Both the position numbers and the translations under genes were made by a program. A model generated the notes under the pieces. It was not told the origin of the DNA. It was given only the letters and a program-made list of their open reading frames with translations, and did not search any database. Shown piece after piece: positions 25,276 to 37,085 of a stretch of DNA of 64,000 nt. Where the stretch lies: the NCBI GenBank assembly GCA_034336665.1, contig JAPFBE010000003.1, positions 59,315,352 to 59,379,351 on the forward strand, in the 5' to 3' direction. The stretch comes from Luscinia megarhynchos (lineage: Eukaryota > Chordata > Aves > Passeriformes > Turdidae). The first letter of the stretch is position 1, and every line of letters begins with the position of its first letter.

Positions 25276-27599
25276 CTGCCAGCTGCCACCAACACTGCCC
25301 CCCACCCACAGGGACCTGAGGGCCAGCTGGGAAACTGAGGCAGGACTTTTAATGGACAGGGGACACTAATCCACTCCAGGAGCCTTCTCTGCTCACAGAG
25401 TACTCTGTTTCCAGGGCTCTGTGGTGCTTTAAATGTTGTGCAAAGTCTAGCATAGCAGGTGCCTGCATGGTGTGGGTGATGACACCAGCCCGCTGAGTGT
25501 TTGTTCTCTTCTGGGTTGGAGACAACTGGAAGTCACATAAACTCCCCAGCAGTGCTGAGGCCAAGTTGAGTCAGAGCTAATGAACACTGCCAATCATGGC
25601 AATTTATTAGCTTGTACTCAGCATCTTCCTGACTGTGATACACAGCTTCTGGTTGGCTTGGAAAATGGACAGAGGGAACTCCTCCACTGTGTAGAGGTAA
25701 ACCCTTAGCTGGAGGCTCATGGGCTCCCACTGAGCACCCAAATCCTGGTACACTGAAATATAAACCAAGGATTTCAGCTTTGGGGGAAATTCTGCAGAGG
25801 GGAGTATGAGTGGAGAACTAAGGAAGTGAGGAACAGCCTCTGAAAGAGCCACAGGCTGCTAAGTTAAAACCCTCCACTTTGATTTAGGCTTTGATTTAGC
25901 AGTGAGGCTATCAGCAGTCAAGTGAATCTTCAGAATAAGCAGTGAAACACCTCCAAAGAAACAAAACGCTGTCATGAAGGACATCTATGTTGATTTGTGG
26001 GGACTGTTCACTACTTTAAGACCTTAAAATACCAAATTGCCTTTGGCTATCAAACATTGACTTTTTTTCTGAAAGCCCATCCTGTGGCACTGAAGGCTGC
26101 CTGCTGACTGTATGGCTTTGACAGAGACAAACTTCCTAAACAGAAATCCCAACTCACTTCAACCTACACACAGAGCTACGGAGGTGCAAAAATCAAAGAT
26201 GCATTAATGGTGGAAGGATTGCAGGAGTTACCATTATAAAATCTGGAGGCAAAGGCCTCTAGCATTTAAGGGGAATGTTCCTGGAAGGATTATAGAAAGA
26301 TCAGAGGCTCAAAATTCTTCATGCCCCAGAACAAGAGAACAACCAGATATCTCTCTATATCTACACTTCATTGGGAACAGATAGGGCATTTGATTGATCT
26401 CACTCGTGTGTGACAGACACAAAAGACAGGTCTGCAGAACTTTGGTCGGGATTTCTGAAACATTGCTGAATAGCTCACACAACCCTCCAAAGGGGAAAAA
26501 AAGAAAAAAAAAAAAGAAAAAAAAAGAAAAAGAAAGGAATATTAGGCAATGGCATAAGAACCCATTGTAGAATAAACTACATCTTTAATCGGTTACTCTG
26601 TAGTCATCTAGTCATCTCCCTTCTCCTCTACCCTTATTGCCTTGTTACCTCAAAAGAGTAAAAAAGCTGGGTGAAGAGAGCAACACTCAGGATGTTTTCA
26701 TGGACTGACAGATATCCAGAATATCATGATTAACTAAAGCGAATTAGTGGCCCTAAAACATTGAAGAATGGCATTATGAAGCAATTAAGTCTCCCTTAAG
26801 CAAAACACATTATATCAGTCATTTTACAAACAGGGTACCATATTTCAAAGTCAGCCCTCTCCTAGATTTAATACTTGACCTTTGTGCTCAAGATCCTTGG
26901 TCCCTCTGAAATGTTTTCTTTTATTCTCTTTGGTGCAGGTTCTTGTTTCAATTAGATCAGGTCAGGTTTTCTCTGAGACTGTGAGAATAGGGTCATCTGT
27001 GTGCAACCTGTCAAGTACTGTCATTACTACCTTCAACTGCTCTTGTAATTCTAGTGCCTCTGTGAAGTCCCATATTATGAAAATAGTCTCTCAATGCCCT
27101 TCCTCTAGTCTGTGTAATATTTCTGCATACTTTGTTTGGGGGCTGTAAAGCTAGGAAAATTTCCTAAGAAAACCACTAAGTGCAATAGCAAGAAACCACT
27201 ATTAGCAAGAGGGAGAAGAGAGATGGTTTGCCACATACCAAGAGGAAAAGCTATTTGCAGGATCAGTGGTGATCATAAAGCCACAAAAGTGAACACTGAA
27301 GACAAAGGAATGGCAATTCAGTTCATAATAGGAAAAAATAGATTAGAAAGAAGTGAGATAAGTTAAAATTTTTCAAATTATCTAGGCCTTAGAAAATCTT
27401 AGAGCTGCTGGCAATTAACTTTGAGAGGTGAGGTCAGAAACAGTTAACTTAGCAAACACTCAGTGGAAAATAACCAAATTGGCTTTTGTTGCTATGCAAG
27501 ACCTGAGGTTAGCCAGTAGAGCACAAGCTTCAACAGTCACTGTCACATATGTGTGAGTATTAGATTGGATATAAAAAGGAGAATGTTATCTACAAGACA
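25276..27599. other. Unique sequence, no gene recognised
   Basis: No gene could be supported. Frames on both strands around 25349-25852 overlap one another. The + frame at 26882-27148 encodes a hydrophobic, serine-, cysteine- and asparagine-rich stretch with several NxS/T sites but has no family resemblance I can name. A purine-rich simple repeat at 26490-26537 is listed separately. Confidence 0.45.
26490..26537. repeat. A-rich (A)nG simple repeat
   Basis: Long A runs are broken by single G in an almost pure purine strand of nearly 50 bases. No retroelement body is recognisable upstream. Confidence 0.85.
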
Positions 27600-28030
27600 C
27601 AAGAGGGAATTTCCCTTTATTACTTTGTTTTAGAAAGAGTTCAACCATAACCTTAGGTGAAGTGCTGGATGCCACATTTTAAGGAGGATGTAACCGATTG
27701 ACAGTGAGTACTCTTAAAAACATGACAAAAAATTGAAGGAATAATTTGTTCATTAATGCAAAGAAGATAAAACTGGGGAAACATAACAAAACACACTGAA
27801 AATTTCAAGTATGGTTGCAAGAACAAAGGGAATAACCTATTCCTCTTCATTGCAGGTAGAAGTAACTCACATGTTAAGAAAATAAAAAAGCATTTTTCTA
27901 ATTGTAAGGATGAATAGGCATTGGAATGAATTGCTTAGAGAATTTCCATCAGTGGAGGTCCTCAGAAATGGGTCAGCCACAGCTCTAATGGGAAGTGCCA
28001 GTACAATATATAGCTGGAGGACCCTCAAGC
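27600..28030 (+). mobile_element. Ancient CR1 LINE fragment
   Basis: Strongly decayed CR1 in sense orientation. Anchors in order are: 'gatgccacattttaaggaggatgt' (near 27668; family form 'gcaccacactttaagaaggat'), the 'aaaaacatgacaa' block (near 27716), 'aatttcaagtatggttgcaagaacaaagggaataacctattcctctt' (near 27800), 'catttttctaattgtaaggatgaataggcattggaatgaattgcttagagaat' (near 27891) and 'ccatcagtggaggtcctcagaaatgggtcagcca' (near 27947). The order matches the ORF2 tail to 3' end of older CR1 subfamilies. Heavy divergence implies an insertion much older than the neighbouring CR1 at 28828. Confidence 0.7.
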
Positions 28031-28091
28031 TACTTCCTAATTTTCTAGGATAGTTCTAGGAAAAAAACCTGTGGCTACTTAGATGAAGAAC

Positions 28092-28105
28092 TTTTTTTTT
28101 TTTTT
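28092..28105. repeat. Poly-T tract (14 T)
   Basis: Uninterrupted run of 14 T after GAAGAAC, close to the 3' end of the ancient CR1 copy. Confidence 0.8.
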
Positions 28106-28827
28106 GTTCTAGGATATTTTGAGCAATAGTATGTATTATCTTTTCCTTAGTTAATTTTTAACTGTTCTGAAGGCCTAAAGAGTAGCTTGACCCAAGATAT
28201 TTTTTCATCTTTCTATTTTCATTTTTGCTGTTTGAGCAAAGTTGGTCAAGATTTCTCAGATTCTCACAACACTTCTTGAACTCAATATTCAGTGGTCTCT
28301 TGGGGTTTTTTTCTGAATGTGGGATCGATGACATTAGTAGGAACACATTCTTTCCTGAATGGCTGTCTACAGCCATTTCTGAGTCATTTTTTCCATATAG
28401 TCAACAAACCATATTAAAGTTGAGATGTTCCCTTCAAGTTTTGCTTTTTGATTCTGGTCAGTTTTTTTAACTTGGGACATCTAGTAGTCACTTTCTCTGT
28501 ATTTTTCCCTTTTCTGAATTGATAATTGAGCCTAGAAACCTGAGTCATTCTGGAGCAGTATATCTTGGGACTCTGAACCCCAGAAGTGCTGTATGTGTTA
28601 CACCTCAGCCTAGAAAGAAGGCTGGAACTTTACCAAAATCAAGACTTTGCCTTACTATTACTTATGATCTTGATTTGACTTTGCTCAGCTTTGAGTTCTG
28701 AAGATGAACAAAGCTTGGTTCTAAATTAAGCTGGTGTCAACGAGTTTTTACAAGGCTGACAAAAAGGAGCTGAATACTTATCACAGGCAATTTCTAATGC
28801 TGATAGCACTGTGAATATATTAATTGC
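28106..28827. other. Unique sequence between two CR1 copies
   Basis: AT-rich DNA. The frames at 28158-28376 (-), 28225-28470 (+) and 28519-28701 (+) have no recognised family. No repeat body was recognised. Confidence 0.45.
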
Positions 28828-29296
28828 AGGACCAACCTCGCCATCACTCAGGAATTATGTGGCCAGTAGGATTAGGGTAGTGACCATCCCCCTGCACTCA
28901 GCACTGTTGAGGCCACACCTCAAGTGCTGTGTTCATTTCTGGACCCCTCAGGTGCTGGGGCATGTCCAGAGAAGAGCAAGGAAGATGGTGAAGGCTCTAG
29001 AGCACAAGGCTTATGAGGAGTGGCTGAGGAAGCTGGGCTTGTTTAGCCTGGAGGAAGCTCAGGAATTAGAGGGAATTAGAGGAAATTTCTTCATTAGAAG
29101 AGCTGTCAAGTATTGGAACAGGTTGCCCACGGAAAACAGCGGAGTCACCATCCCTGGAGGTAGTTAAAAAACATGTAGATGTGGCACTTAGGGGCATGGT
29201 TTAGTGGTGGACTCAGCAGTGCTGGGGTAAAGGGTTGGACTTGGTGATCTTAAAGGTCTTTTTCAGCCTAAATTATTCTAAGATTCTATTATTTTC
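28828..29296 (+). mobile_element. CR1 LINE fragment with internal deletion
   Basis: The 3' part of CR1 in sense orientation. The + translation shows ORF2 tail motifs in one frame: [14 protein letters not shown], then [19 protein letters not shown], then [12 protein letters not shown], then [16 protein letters not shown]. Between the LFSLEEA block and the GNFFIRRAV block the usual stretch of some tens of residues (the DLIAVYNYLKGG to LKLRQGRFRLD region) is absent, so an in-frame internal deletion removed it. The 3' end carries 'gggttggacttggtgatcttaaaggtctttttcagcctaa' (29231-29270) and the terminal octamer-like repeat 'attctaagattcta' (29275-29288). The copy has no function left. Confidence 0.93.
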
Positions 29297-31159
29297 TCTC
29301 ATATAAACTAATTTAAAAAATCCTTTAATGTTTACTACCTCAACAGGTAGCCTTTTTTCCTACTTTAGCTAAAAAGCAGGAGAAAAGGACATAACCCGGC
29401 CAATATTGTTCTGTACTGTGGTAGGAAAAAAAAAGGTTTGGTTTTTAACTACTCTTTTTGGTTTGTTCTTGGCCATATGAACAGTCCTTGTTTTTTAAGT
29501 AATATCTCCTCAAGTTTCACAGCTGTTTCTGGAGACTTGAACAGTAGTGGTGACAGCGGATTTCTCCTCTCAGCTGGAGATGTTTTAACAGCCTTTCAGA
29601 AGTGAAATCAATTCATATCTTTCTGTATATGGCAACAGACTCTCACTGGAGCTGGAGCTTATGACTTTTATCTTACTGTGGCACCTGCTTTGGTCAAGGG
29701 GATTACTCCTCCTGGAAGGTGTCAATACTGATGGTGCTCAGCTGAACAGCTGTCCTCTCTTCTATTATTATTATTATTCATGATGTGTGATTGATTCTTC
29801 TGAGGGCCTTAGGGATACAAAACTTAGCAGTTCTTTGCAGATCTTCTTTTAGAGGGACCTAATGGACAATTATTGTTTCTGAAATGTGCTACGGCCACCA
29901 TTTCACTTCATCTATTGTTCAGCTACTTCTGTGCAGGCAGAATGCAGGCAATGAAAAGGTGCAAGATGTGCCATTATCCATATGCTGAGAGCCATCAGTT
30001 GCACACTTAGTGCTTCTCCAACAGTGTCATTCATTACCCAGTATCATACTGAGAGAGTTTAACTGATGCAAGAGAGAGAAGGCACTAGCAGTGACTCCAT
30101 TTACACACAGCTGAGGCATAATATAGATTGGGTTCATTTTAGCTGAGGGTGTAGCTCCATAATTAATTACTGAACTTTTAAATTCTGGGCTTATTTTACA
30201 TAATTTGTATTATCTGAAAGTCATATTGACTATATTCAGCTTCTTAAGGCTGGCACTTGTATCAAGCATGGAAGGATGGAGACAGGAAAAAAGTATTTGA
30301 AAGGGAAGAACCTATAAGATCTGAAAATGCTTATTCTGAAAAATAGATGAACAACCTAAATCAGCCACAATGTAAAGTCATTTCCCCTTCTAGTATTTGA
30401 AAGATTACCATAAAGAACTGTTCTCTAGCTTCACTATACATAAGAAAAGAAATGGCTTCCTGTGGAGCAAATAGAGCATAAAATGGATTTTAGAAATACC
30501 CAAGTGTTGTGTAGATCTGGAAGAGACTACATGGGTTGGCACTGACATATTCCTCACTGGAAGATGAGACAAACATCTCTAAAGGCAAATGAGCCAAATT
30601 ATCTTTGGTGTCCCTAAGGTTTCTTGACCATTGACACTAAAGATCTCCCTTCTTTTTATGTTATGCCTCAGGAAATAAGATAGGCAAAGATTATCATCAA
30701 AGTGCCACTCTGAAGCAGAAGAAGATGGCAATGGAGTGAGGCAAGTAAAGAGCCTCACTCCTAACCTGAGCCTATGAAAACTTAGCTTCTTTTGCAGGAG
30801 CCTCTCAACTGGTTTCCCATTCTTCTGGGAAGTAGCTATCAGTAAACAACAGGGAAGTGTTTAAGGATGTTTCTGGACTCGAGTTCCTCCAGCAGAGGAC
30901 CATTCCTAGAAATACCTTGAAAAGATCCCAAAACACAAAATCCATGTCTGGGTTGGCTGCTTGTTGGTTTTCCCTGCACACATATGAATTTCAGTCTCTT
31001 GCAGTTCCTCTGGCCACAGCTCTTACTCAAGTGAGCAAACTGCCATTCTAGATGTTCTCATAATAACTTGTTCTGTGTCTTGCTGTGGGCAACAAAAAAT
31101 TAGAGCTGGATGGTAACAGACACTCTGAGCCACCATTCAAAGATGAAAACAACAAAACG
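29297..31159. other. Unique sequence, no gene recognised
   Basis: AT-rich DNA with an (ATT)n microsatellite at 29763-29778. No gene could be supported. Short frames at 30839-31051 on both strands are mutual shadows. Confidence 0.5.
29763..29778. repeat. (ATT)n microsatellite
   Basis: Five tandem ATT units in a T-rich context. The array is short and probably variable. Confidence 0.8.
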
Positions 31160-31600
31160 CATATAAAATAATTGAATTGTTGAGGTTGGAAAAGACCTCC
31201 AAGATCATTGAGTCCATCTGTTAACCCAGTATGGCCATGAGCACCACTAAACCATGTCCCTAAGTGCCACATGCTCATGTTTTTTGGACACTTCCAGGAA
31301 TGGTGACTCCACCACCTCCCTGGACAGCCTGTTCCAGCTGGATAAACCTTTCCATGAAGAAATTTTTCTCAGCATCCAATCTAAACCATCCCTGGTGCAA
31401 CTTGAGGCTGTTTCCTCTCACCCCACTGCTTCTTACATGGGAGAAGAGACAAACTCCCACCCCACTACACCCTCCTTTCAGGCAGCTGTACAGAGTGATA
31501 GGGTCTCCCCTGAGCCCCTTTTTTTACACTAAACACTCCTCAGTCACTCCTTACAAGGCTTGTGCTCAAGTCCTTGCACCAGCTCATTGTGTTTACAACT
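31160..31600 (-). mobile_element. CR1 LINE fragment, minus strand, 5' truncated
   Basis: Reading on +, the copy begins at its 3' end with 'ttgttgaggttggaaaagacctccaagatcattgagtcca' (31176-31215). It then runs through 'aagtgccacatgctcatg', 'ttccaggaatggtgactccaccacctccctgg' (near 31292), 'cctttccatgaagaaatttttctcagcatccaatctaaaccatccctgg' (near 31347) and 'caggcagctgtacagagtgatagggtctcccctgagccc' (near 31480). It ends near 'cttgcaccagctca'. This order is the standard CR1 3' end on the complement. The overlapping + frames at 31254-31602 are antisense shadows of it. Confidence 0.93.
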
Positions 31601-34600
31601 AGCTTGCACATGACACTCATGATTTGAACACAAGAGTCTTTACAAAATCAGTCATCTTTGGATTTCTGTTCTAATAAAATACAATCTTCCCTCCATGGCA
31701 GCTCTGTGAGATTCACTCTCCCACCTTCCCATTTTATCTTCCCATATTTCCTTCAAGCATCTAGCTTACACATTTTCTCCAGCTACCAAACTATTTTGTT
31801 TCTGTCTTTTCAATAATTCAAATATATGCATCAAACGCACACATGGCATATTTCCATGCAGTAACCTCCCCTCTCCTTCCTGCCTTTTTGTAGCCAGGTA
31901 ATGCACATATAAGATGCACAATGATAACTATGCTCCTCCACAGTCCTGGTGTGTACACCAGCTCCCTCTGCTTTCTCATTTCAACCCTCCACTGGGGCCT
32001 CTGGTGGCACAGCTGAGCCCTGAGCAAAGCCTGTGGCACAGAGAGTTTGGCTTTTCTGGCAGCATGGCTTTAAGGCAGGGCTGCATTTTAATCCAGTGCA
32101 GCAGCAGATCCATGTGCAGCACTGGTATGGAGATCAAAGGTGCAGTTCCATGCTAGGGTGGAAAAGTGTCCTCACTAGACTCTTCCTCTCCCTTCTCCCT
32201 TTCCCTCCGATGGTTTTTGACAGATTGGTGTTTTGCCAGTTGTGATTTCTTCACTTGAGAAGCAGCAAGACAGCAGAGCAGTGCTCCCTCCAGCAAACCT
32301 CCCCAGGAGCCAGGCTGACCATGTGCCCAGGAGGTTGTAACAGGAGGACAGGGCAGAGGAGCCCAGCCCCAGGAGTCAGAGGCTCCTCCTCCCATCTGCT
32401 GGCCAAAAACTGTTTTCACCACTTTTGTTTTTCTCTGCTCCATGTAAAACCAAGAAACTTGTTGCACCACAGGGGAGTCAAGGGCAAAGGTTTGAGGACA
32501 CCCCAAGAGGTATTCAGTGAAAACTTCAGAAACTCAAGCAATGGATTAATAAAACTTCAAAAAAGCAAGAACAAGTAATAAAGATCTCAGGAAAACAGAG
32601 GCCTCTCTGGAGAACAGGTTGATGGATCATATGCAGGAAATAAACAAGAGATTAAGGAAACAAGAGGAGGAGATACTTACAAATGACAAAAAACTCCTTG
32701 AAATTTGCAGTGAAAGATATGGAATAAATGGAAATAGCTGACCCAGGTCAAACTAATTATTTAGCTAGATCACTATCCTGTTTCCATTCAACACCAATGC
32801 CAGACATGGCAGAGAAGTAGTACAAGAGATCCCTACACAGTTGCAGAAGCAGCTTCTCCCAGACCCCAGGCTGAGGATCAGAGAGTTTAGCCTTCTGGCA
32901 CTGCTGTGCTACTGCTGTAACTTCTTTATAAAGGTATAACATGAAAAATATATCTATGATGGCATTCTTATTGATGTAAATATCTATTTCTGGCAATATC
33001 TTTTGATAATACCTCAGGGCAAGACTTTCCAAGGGGAAATTACACCTTCTATCTCCTTTACAGTAGAACTGCCTTGCCTTTTAATTTAATTGGTTTTCCT
33101 TTGCTTCTGCACTATAATGAAGGAACAGCACACCCATACCCAACTACTTTCTGCCACTTAATATTGATACATCCAGCATGTACATATATCAAATGAATAT
33201 CATATTTATCCTCTTTTCAAATGGCACAATACTAATTTCTATGTACATCACAATTTTCCAAGATTGCTGAACAAGGAAACTTTTAAAATGTGTTTTAGAC
33301 AAAGGACTTGCCTAAAACTTTCTGCACATGGCAGCTGTTGATTTCATCACATTGCTGTTTGTATCACATTATTAACACGCAGGCCCAACCTCACTTTGCT
33401 TTGGCACTTTTAGCAGTAACTCTTGGAAGCCTTTGGTGAGCCACGATTCAAACAACACTCACAGACAGGTCTGCAAAGAAAGATTTTATAAAGCTGCTGT
33501 TGCTACCAGTAGAGTAAAATATGCAAATGCCAACACTGCAACTAATTTTCTCCCTTTATCCCAAATGTCTTCCAGTGTTTTGCACTTCTTCTCCCCACTC
33601 CCGTCTAAGAAAACCACAAATTTTGCCAGAAGGGATATCATCATTAAAGAAAGAAGCCTTAGGATGACACAGATCATTCAACTGCACTGTTCAATTACAC
33701 TGAAAAGCTCTACTTATTTTTGAACACAGAGCTTTCACTCGGCACAGGCCCAAGGCACCACATCAGATTTGTATCTGCAGTATCTGCAGTATCTCAGTCT
33801 GATGTAGGGCTTTTGCTCATTGTAGAAGCTGTGCCCTTGTGTGAGGTTTACATCTAGGTTCAAAGAGTTTCTAAAGAGTCTTGGAGCTGTGCTGCCTTTA
33901 AAAGGTATTACCAAATCATAATAATTTCCAAGAATGAATTAAAAAGTTGTTTTGGATACCTCTCATCTCCTAAATCCATCTGATTTTGTTTCAGGTTTAC
34001 AGGTTACCTTCCCTGCAGAATTCCTAGACTAATAAAACAGTGTGTGACTACAGAGTCTACAAGGAAAGCAATAACACCCAAAGGTAAACCAAGCAAATGA
34101 AACGCAGCATATTCCAAAATGAACATTTTTGAAAACCATTATTTAGAACATACAATACCTACAGACCCTAAATGTGACTGATAGCAGGGTATGACCACCC
34201 AGATGGAAAGGTTGATTCCCACAGGTTTTTTCTTAGCAGATTTCTGTAAAAATGCTGTTCAGTACTAGCTTTGAAAGCAGTAAGAAATCAAATTTTTTTT
34301 CCATTATATAGCTGCATAGAAAAACATATTGAAATGCAGGGGAGTGTTTTCTACCCTCTAAATCAGAGTGATTGCTGGCCACACTATCATTTCAGCTGAC
34401 AAGGACATAGCATTAGCTACAGGCTTCTCACCACTTCTTGCCATACTGACACTACAGGAGTCAAGCCATTATTATTATGCTCTTTTTACAGTCTCTTAAA
34501 TATAAAACTTTTTCTTTTTTCATTGTTTTGTAAACTTCCCATGAACTAGAGCTCCTCCTGAACCCAAAAGCTTCAGTAACTCTACTGATCCTCTGCTAAG

Positions 34601-34990
34601 AGATCCTCTGAAAACACACACAGCTGTAACTATGGTCAGCTGCTCACATATGAGCAAACTGGGTGGAAGCAATCGATTGCAGGGCCTTTTAGGGTAATGC
34701 AGCTCCAAAACATCCTGAAAGGCATAGCAGTGAGAAGAAAATGACACACAGGCCCAATTCCTTTCTGCAGTTCAACTCTGTAAACTGCAATCATTCACTT
34801 CGAAGGAAAGACAAATGGATTACTCTACATCTGTACAACAGTAACAGAACAGAGTTATGTCCTAGGCATCTGGTGAGAAACAAAAATAATTTTTCACAAC
34901 ATTTTCTCCAGCATAAAATTAGTTTTGGTTTGCAGGCATTCAAGATAAAAAAGATAACAAGTAAGCACAGGGATCTACATGCAGAAATAC
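31601..34990. other. Unique sequence, no gene recognised
   Basis: No gene or mobile element could be supported. A GC-richer part (31910-32500) carries overlapping frames on both strands (31914-32245 +, 32153-32506 -, 32255-32578 +) without recognised domains. A short direct repeat of GTATCTGCA occurs near 33772-33790. Confidence 0.5.
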
Positions 34991-35412
34991 TGTCCTGGTT
35001 CCAGCTGGGGCAGGGTTAGTTTTTGCAATAGCCAGGACTGGGTATGGCTAGGACCCAGAAGTTATCCTGTACCACCTCAGGTCACCTTCCAAGGACAGGG
35101 GGAAGGGCTTGCTTCTGGGCTGGGGTAATCATGACAGAGGGAGTGGCCGTGTGTTGTCAGAGGTTTCCATGGGGTCAGCAAGAAGATTTCTCTCTCTTAC
35201 ATACTCCACCATTAGTATTGTTGTTGTTACTGTTCCTTTTCTTATCTCATTGTTGTCTCCAGAAAATTGTTATCTCAATCCATGATCTTTCTCTTTTGTG
35301 ACTCCCACTCTCCTCATCAGTGCACCAAAGGGGGAAGAAGAGGGAAGGAGGGAGCAAGGCAGGGGGAGAGGAGGGGAGTGAGCAGCATACAGCTGGGAAC
35401 ACTAAATTAGAG
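34991..35412 (+). mobile_element. Solo LTR of an avian endogenous retrovirus (ERVL-like)
   Basis: The 5' edge TGTCCTGGTTCCAGCTGGGG matches the start of the avian LTR also present at 41200. Internal order fits as well: 'caggac..ggtatggc' in the first third, a TTG-rich stretch (35216-35231), 'ccttttcttatctcattgttgtc', 'gttatctcaatccatgatctttctcttttg' (near 35269), then a purine-rich 3' part ending 'gtgagcagcatacagctggga'. No gag, pol or env sequence flanks it, so it is a solo LTR left after recombination. The exact 3' edge is uncertain. AATAC at 34986-34990 recurs at 35413-35417 and could be a 5-bp target-site duplication, but the LTR would then lack the usual terminal CA. Confidence 0.75.
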
Positions 35413-37060
35413 AATACCATTTCTAAACCATGACAAATATTCAGAACATAATACAGTTTACAGACCTGTACCCAGGAAGGTAATTTCCCAGTGGCCCCAT
35501 CACAGTATTTCCAAAGGAACTTTACAAATTCTCATGGCCAGTCCTGCAAAAAGTGGAAAGAAGAGTTAAAACTAGGAAGTTTCCAAAGGAAAAGCAAGTA
35601 AGATCAGCTGTCTCCTTGGATGCACAATGCTAAAAGTCAGAGTACAATTGGTTTACAGATGTTAAACATTTTTCACTACAGGAGCAGCTAGATCATAACA
35701 ATTATATAAATATAGCAAAGTCCAAGTTAAACAAAATGCAAAATGGTAAGTAAGTTTTTTAAAGATATGTTTCAGGATAAAAATGCAATGAATATATGGA
35801 ACTGGATTAGAAGAAAAGAGAGAATACTGTACCAATTTATATTCCTTTTGAACTGTCTGTAATACAGACCCCTTAAAGTGCATTTTCAAACATATAGCAT
35901 ACCACAGAACCAGACACTTATTTCTAGCCTTGGCACTTCTAGGCTTTTGGGAAAGGAGAGCAGAAATAGTCTAGTGGAATTGTGCCCTATGACAAAGCAT
36001 CTACTGGTGGGTTCTGCCCAACATCAACAATTGTTTTTGCTTTAAATGAAGGAGAGGATTTCAGCAGTAAACAAATGCTTCACATCTTGCATGAATACTT
36101 CAACAGAATCAAAGGAAACCTGTCTTTTCACACCTCCTGCAATTGCTATTCCAAGTCAAAATACAAGTCATAGCCTGAGATCTATCAGTTGCTAAGTTTT
36201 CAATCATGACAACCATGGTACCATGATACATAAGTGATGGTGACACACAAGACACTAAAGCTTCCTGAGATACTCCCCCCCTGGAATCCACACTCATTAT
36301 TGTAAGGATAATTATCTGGGTATCCCTGAGACCAATTCTTGCCCTTTTTGTATAAATATGACCTCTTGCATAAGACATGAAATTTAAAATCATCTCCTTC
36401 ACGGATATCATTGAGTCATTCCATTACCTCTGGGACAGATATGAATTATGCATTCTTTGATTCTCTTTAAAATTTAGATGCACAAGGGGCCATGGAGAAA
36501 TCTAAATGGTACTAAAAATACAAAGCATTCAAGAGAGAAACAATAACTTGTATGCTACAAACTGTTAGAGTGCTCCAAAGGCTCCCTGCTTGGTCAAGAA
36601 GAGCACATAAAGCACTGAAATGTAACAGCAGGCCTCCATGCTAATGGCTGCTAGTGACAAGGGCTCACTGAATGTCACTGCTTCACATACTGTGTACTGT
36701 TCATTCCTCTTATCTGTGCGACCTCTCTTTTGAAATGACTGATGAAACTCGCCTGAATTAGCATCTTCGCTTCTGGGCATTTGCCACCTAGAAGGCATTT
36801 AGTAACATCTCTACTAAATATAAAAATAAAGCATGGGGGGGAAAAGATCATAATCTTAACAAAAAATAATCACTATGTCTGTTAAAGAATACTCAGTGTG
36901 TAATGCAAAAGGGCTGCTTCTCTGAAGCATCTTGGTTAGGTTATTTTTTTACCTTGACACCCTTTAGGAGTACTGGCTTGTCACAATACATGCATTCACA
37001 TTGCATACTTGGCTAACATTTTCATAATTGGTGTGAATAAAAAGAAATAGCTGTTACTGC
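35413..37060. other. Unique sequence, no gene recognised
   Basis: AT-rich DNA. The frames 35662-35889 (-), 36109-36411 (-) and 36565-36798 (-) have no recognised family. No repeats were recognised. Confidence 0.5.
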
Positions 37061-37085
37061 AAGAAAGAAAAAAAAAAAAAAAGAA
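37061..37085. repeat. A-rich tract
   Basis: AAGAAAG followed by a run of 15 A and then G. Low complexity, with no retroelement body recognised. Confidence 0.8.

Noticed and set aside
30505..30545. Possible CR1 3' end ('ctggaagagactacatgggttgg')
   Set aside because: Too short and without the neighbouring CR1 blocks in order.
31254..31602. Overlapping + frames of 92 and 112 codons
   Set aside because: They are antisense readings of the minus-strand CR1 copy.
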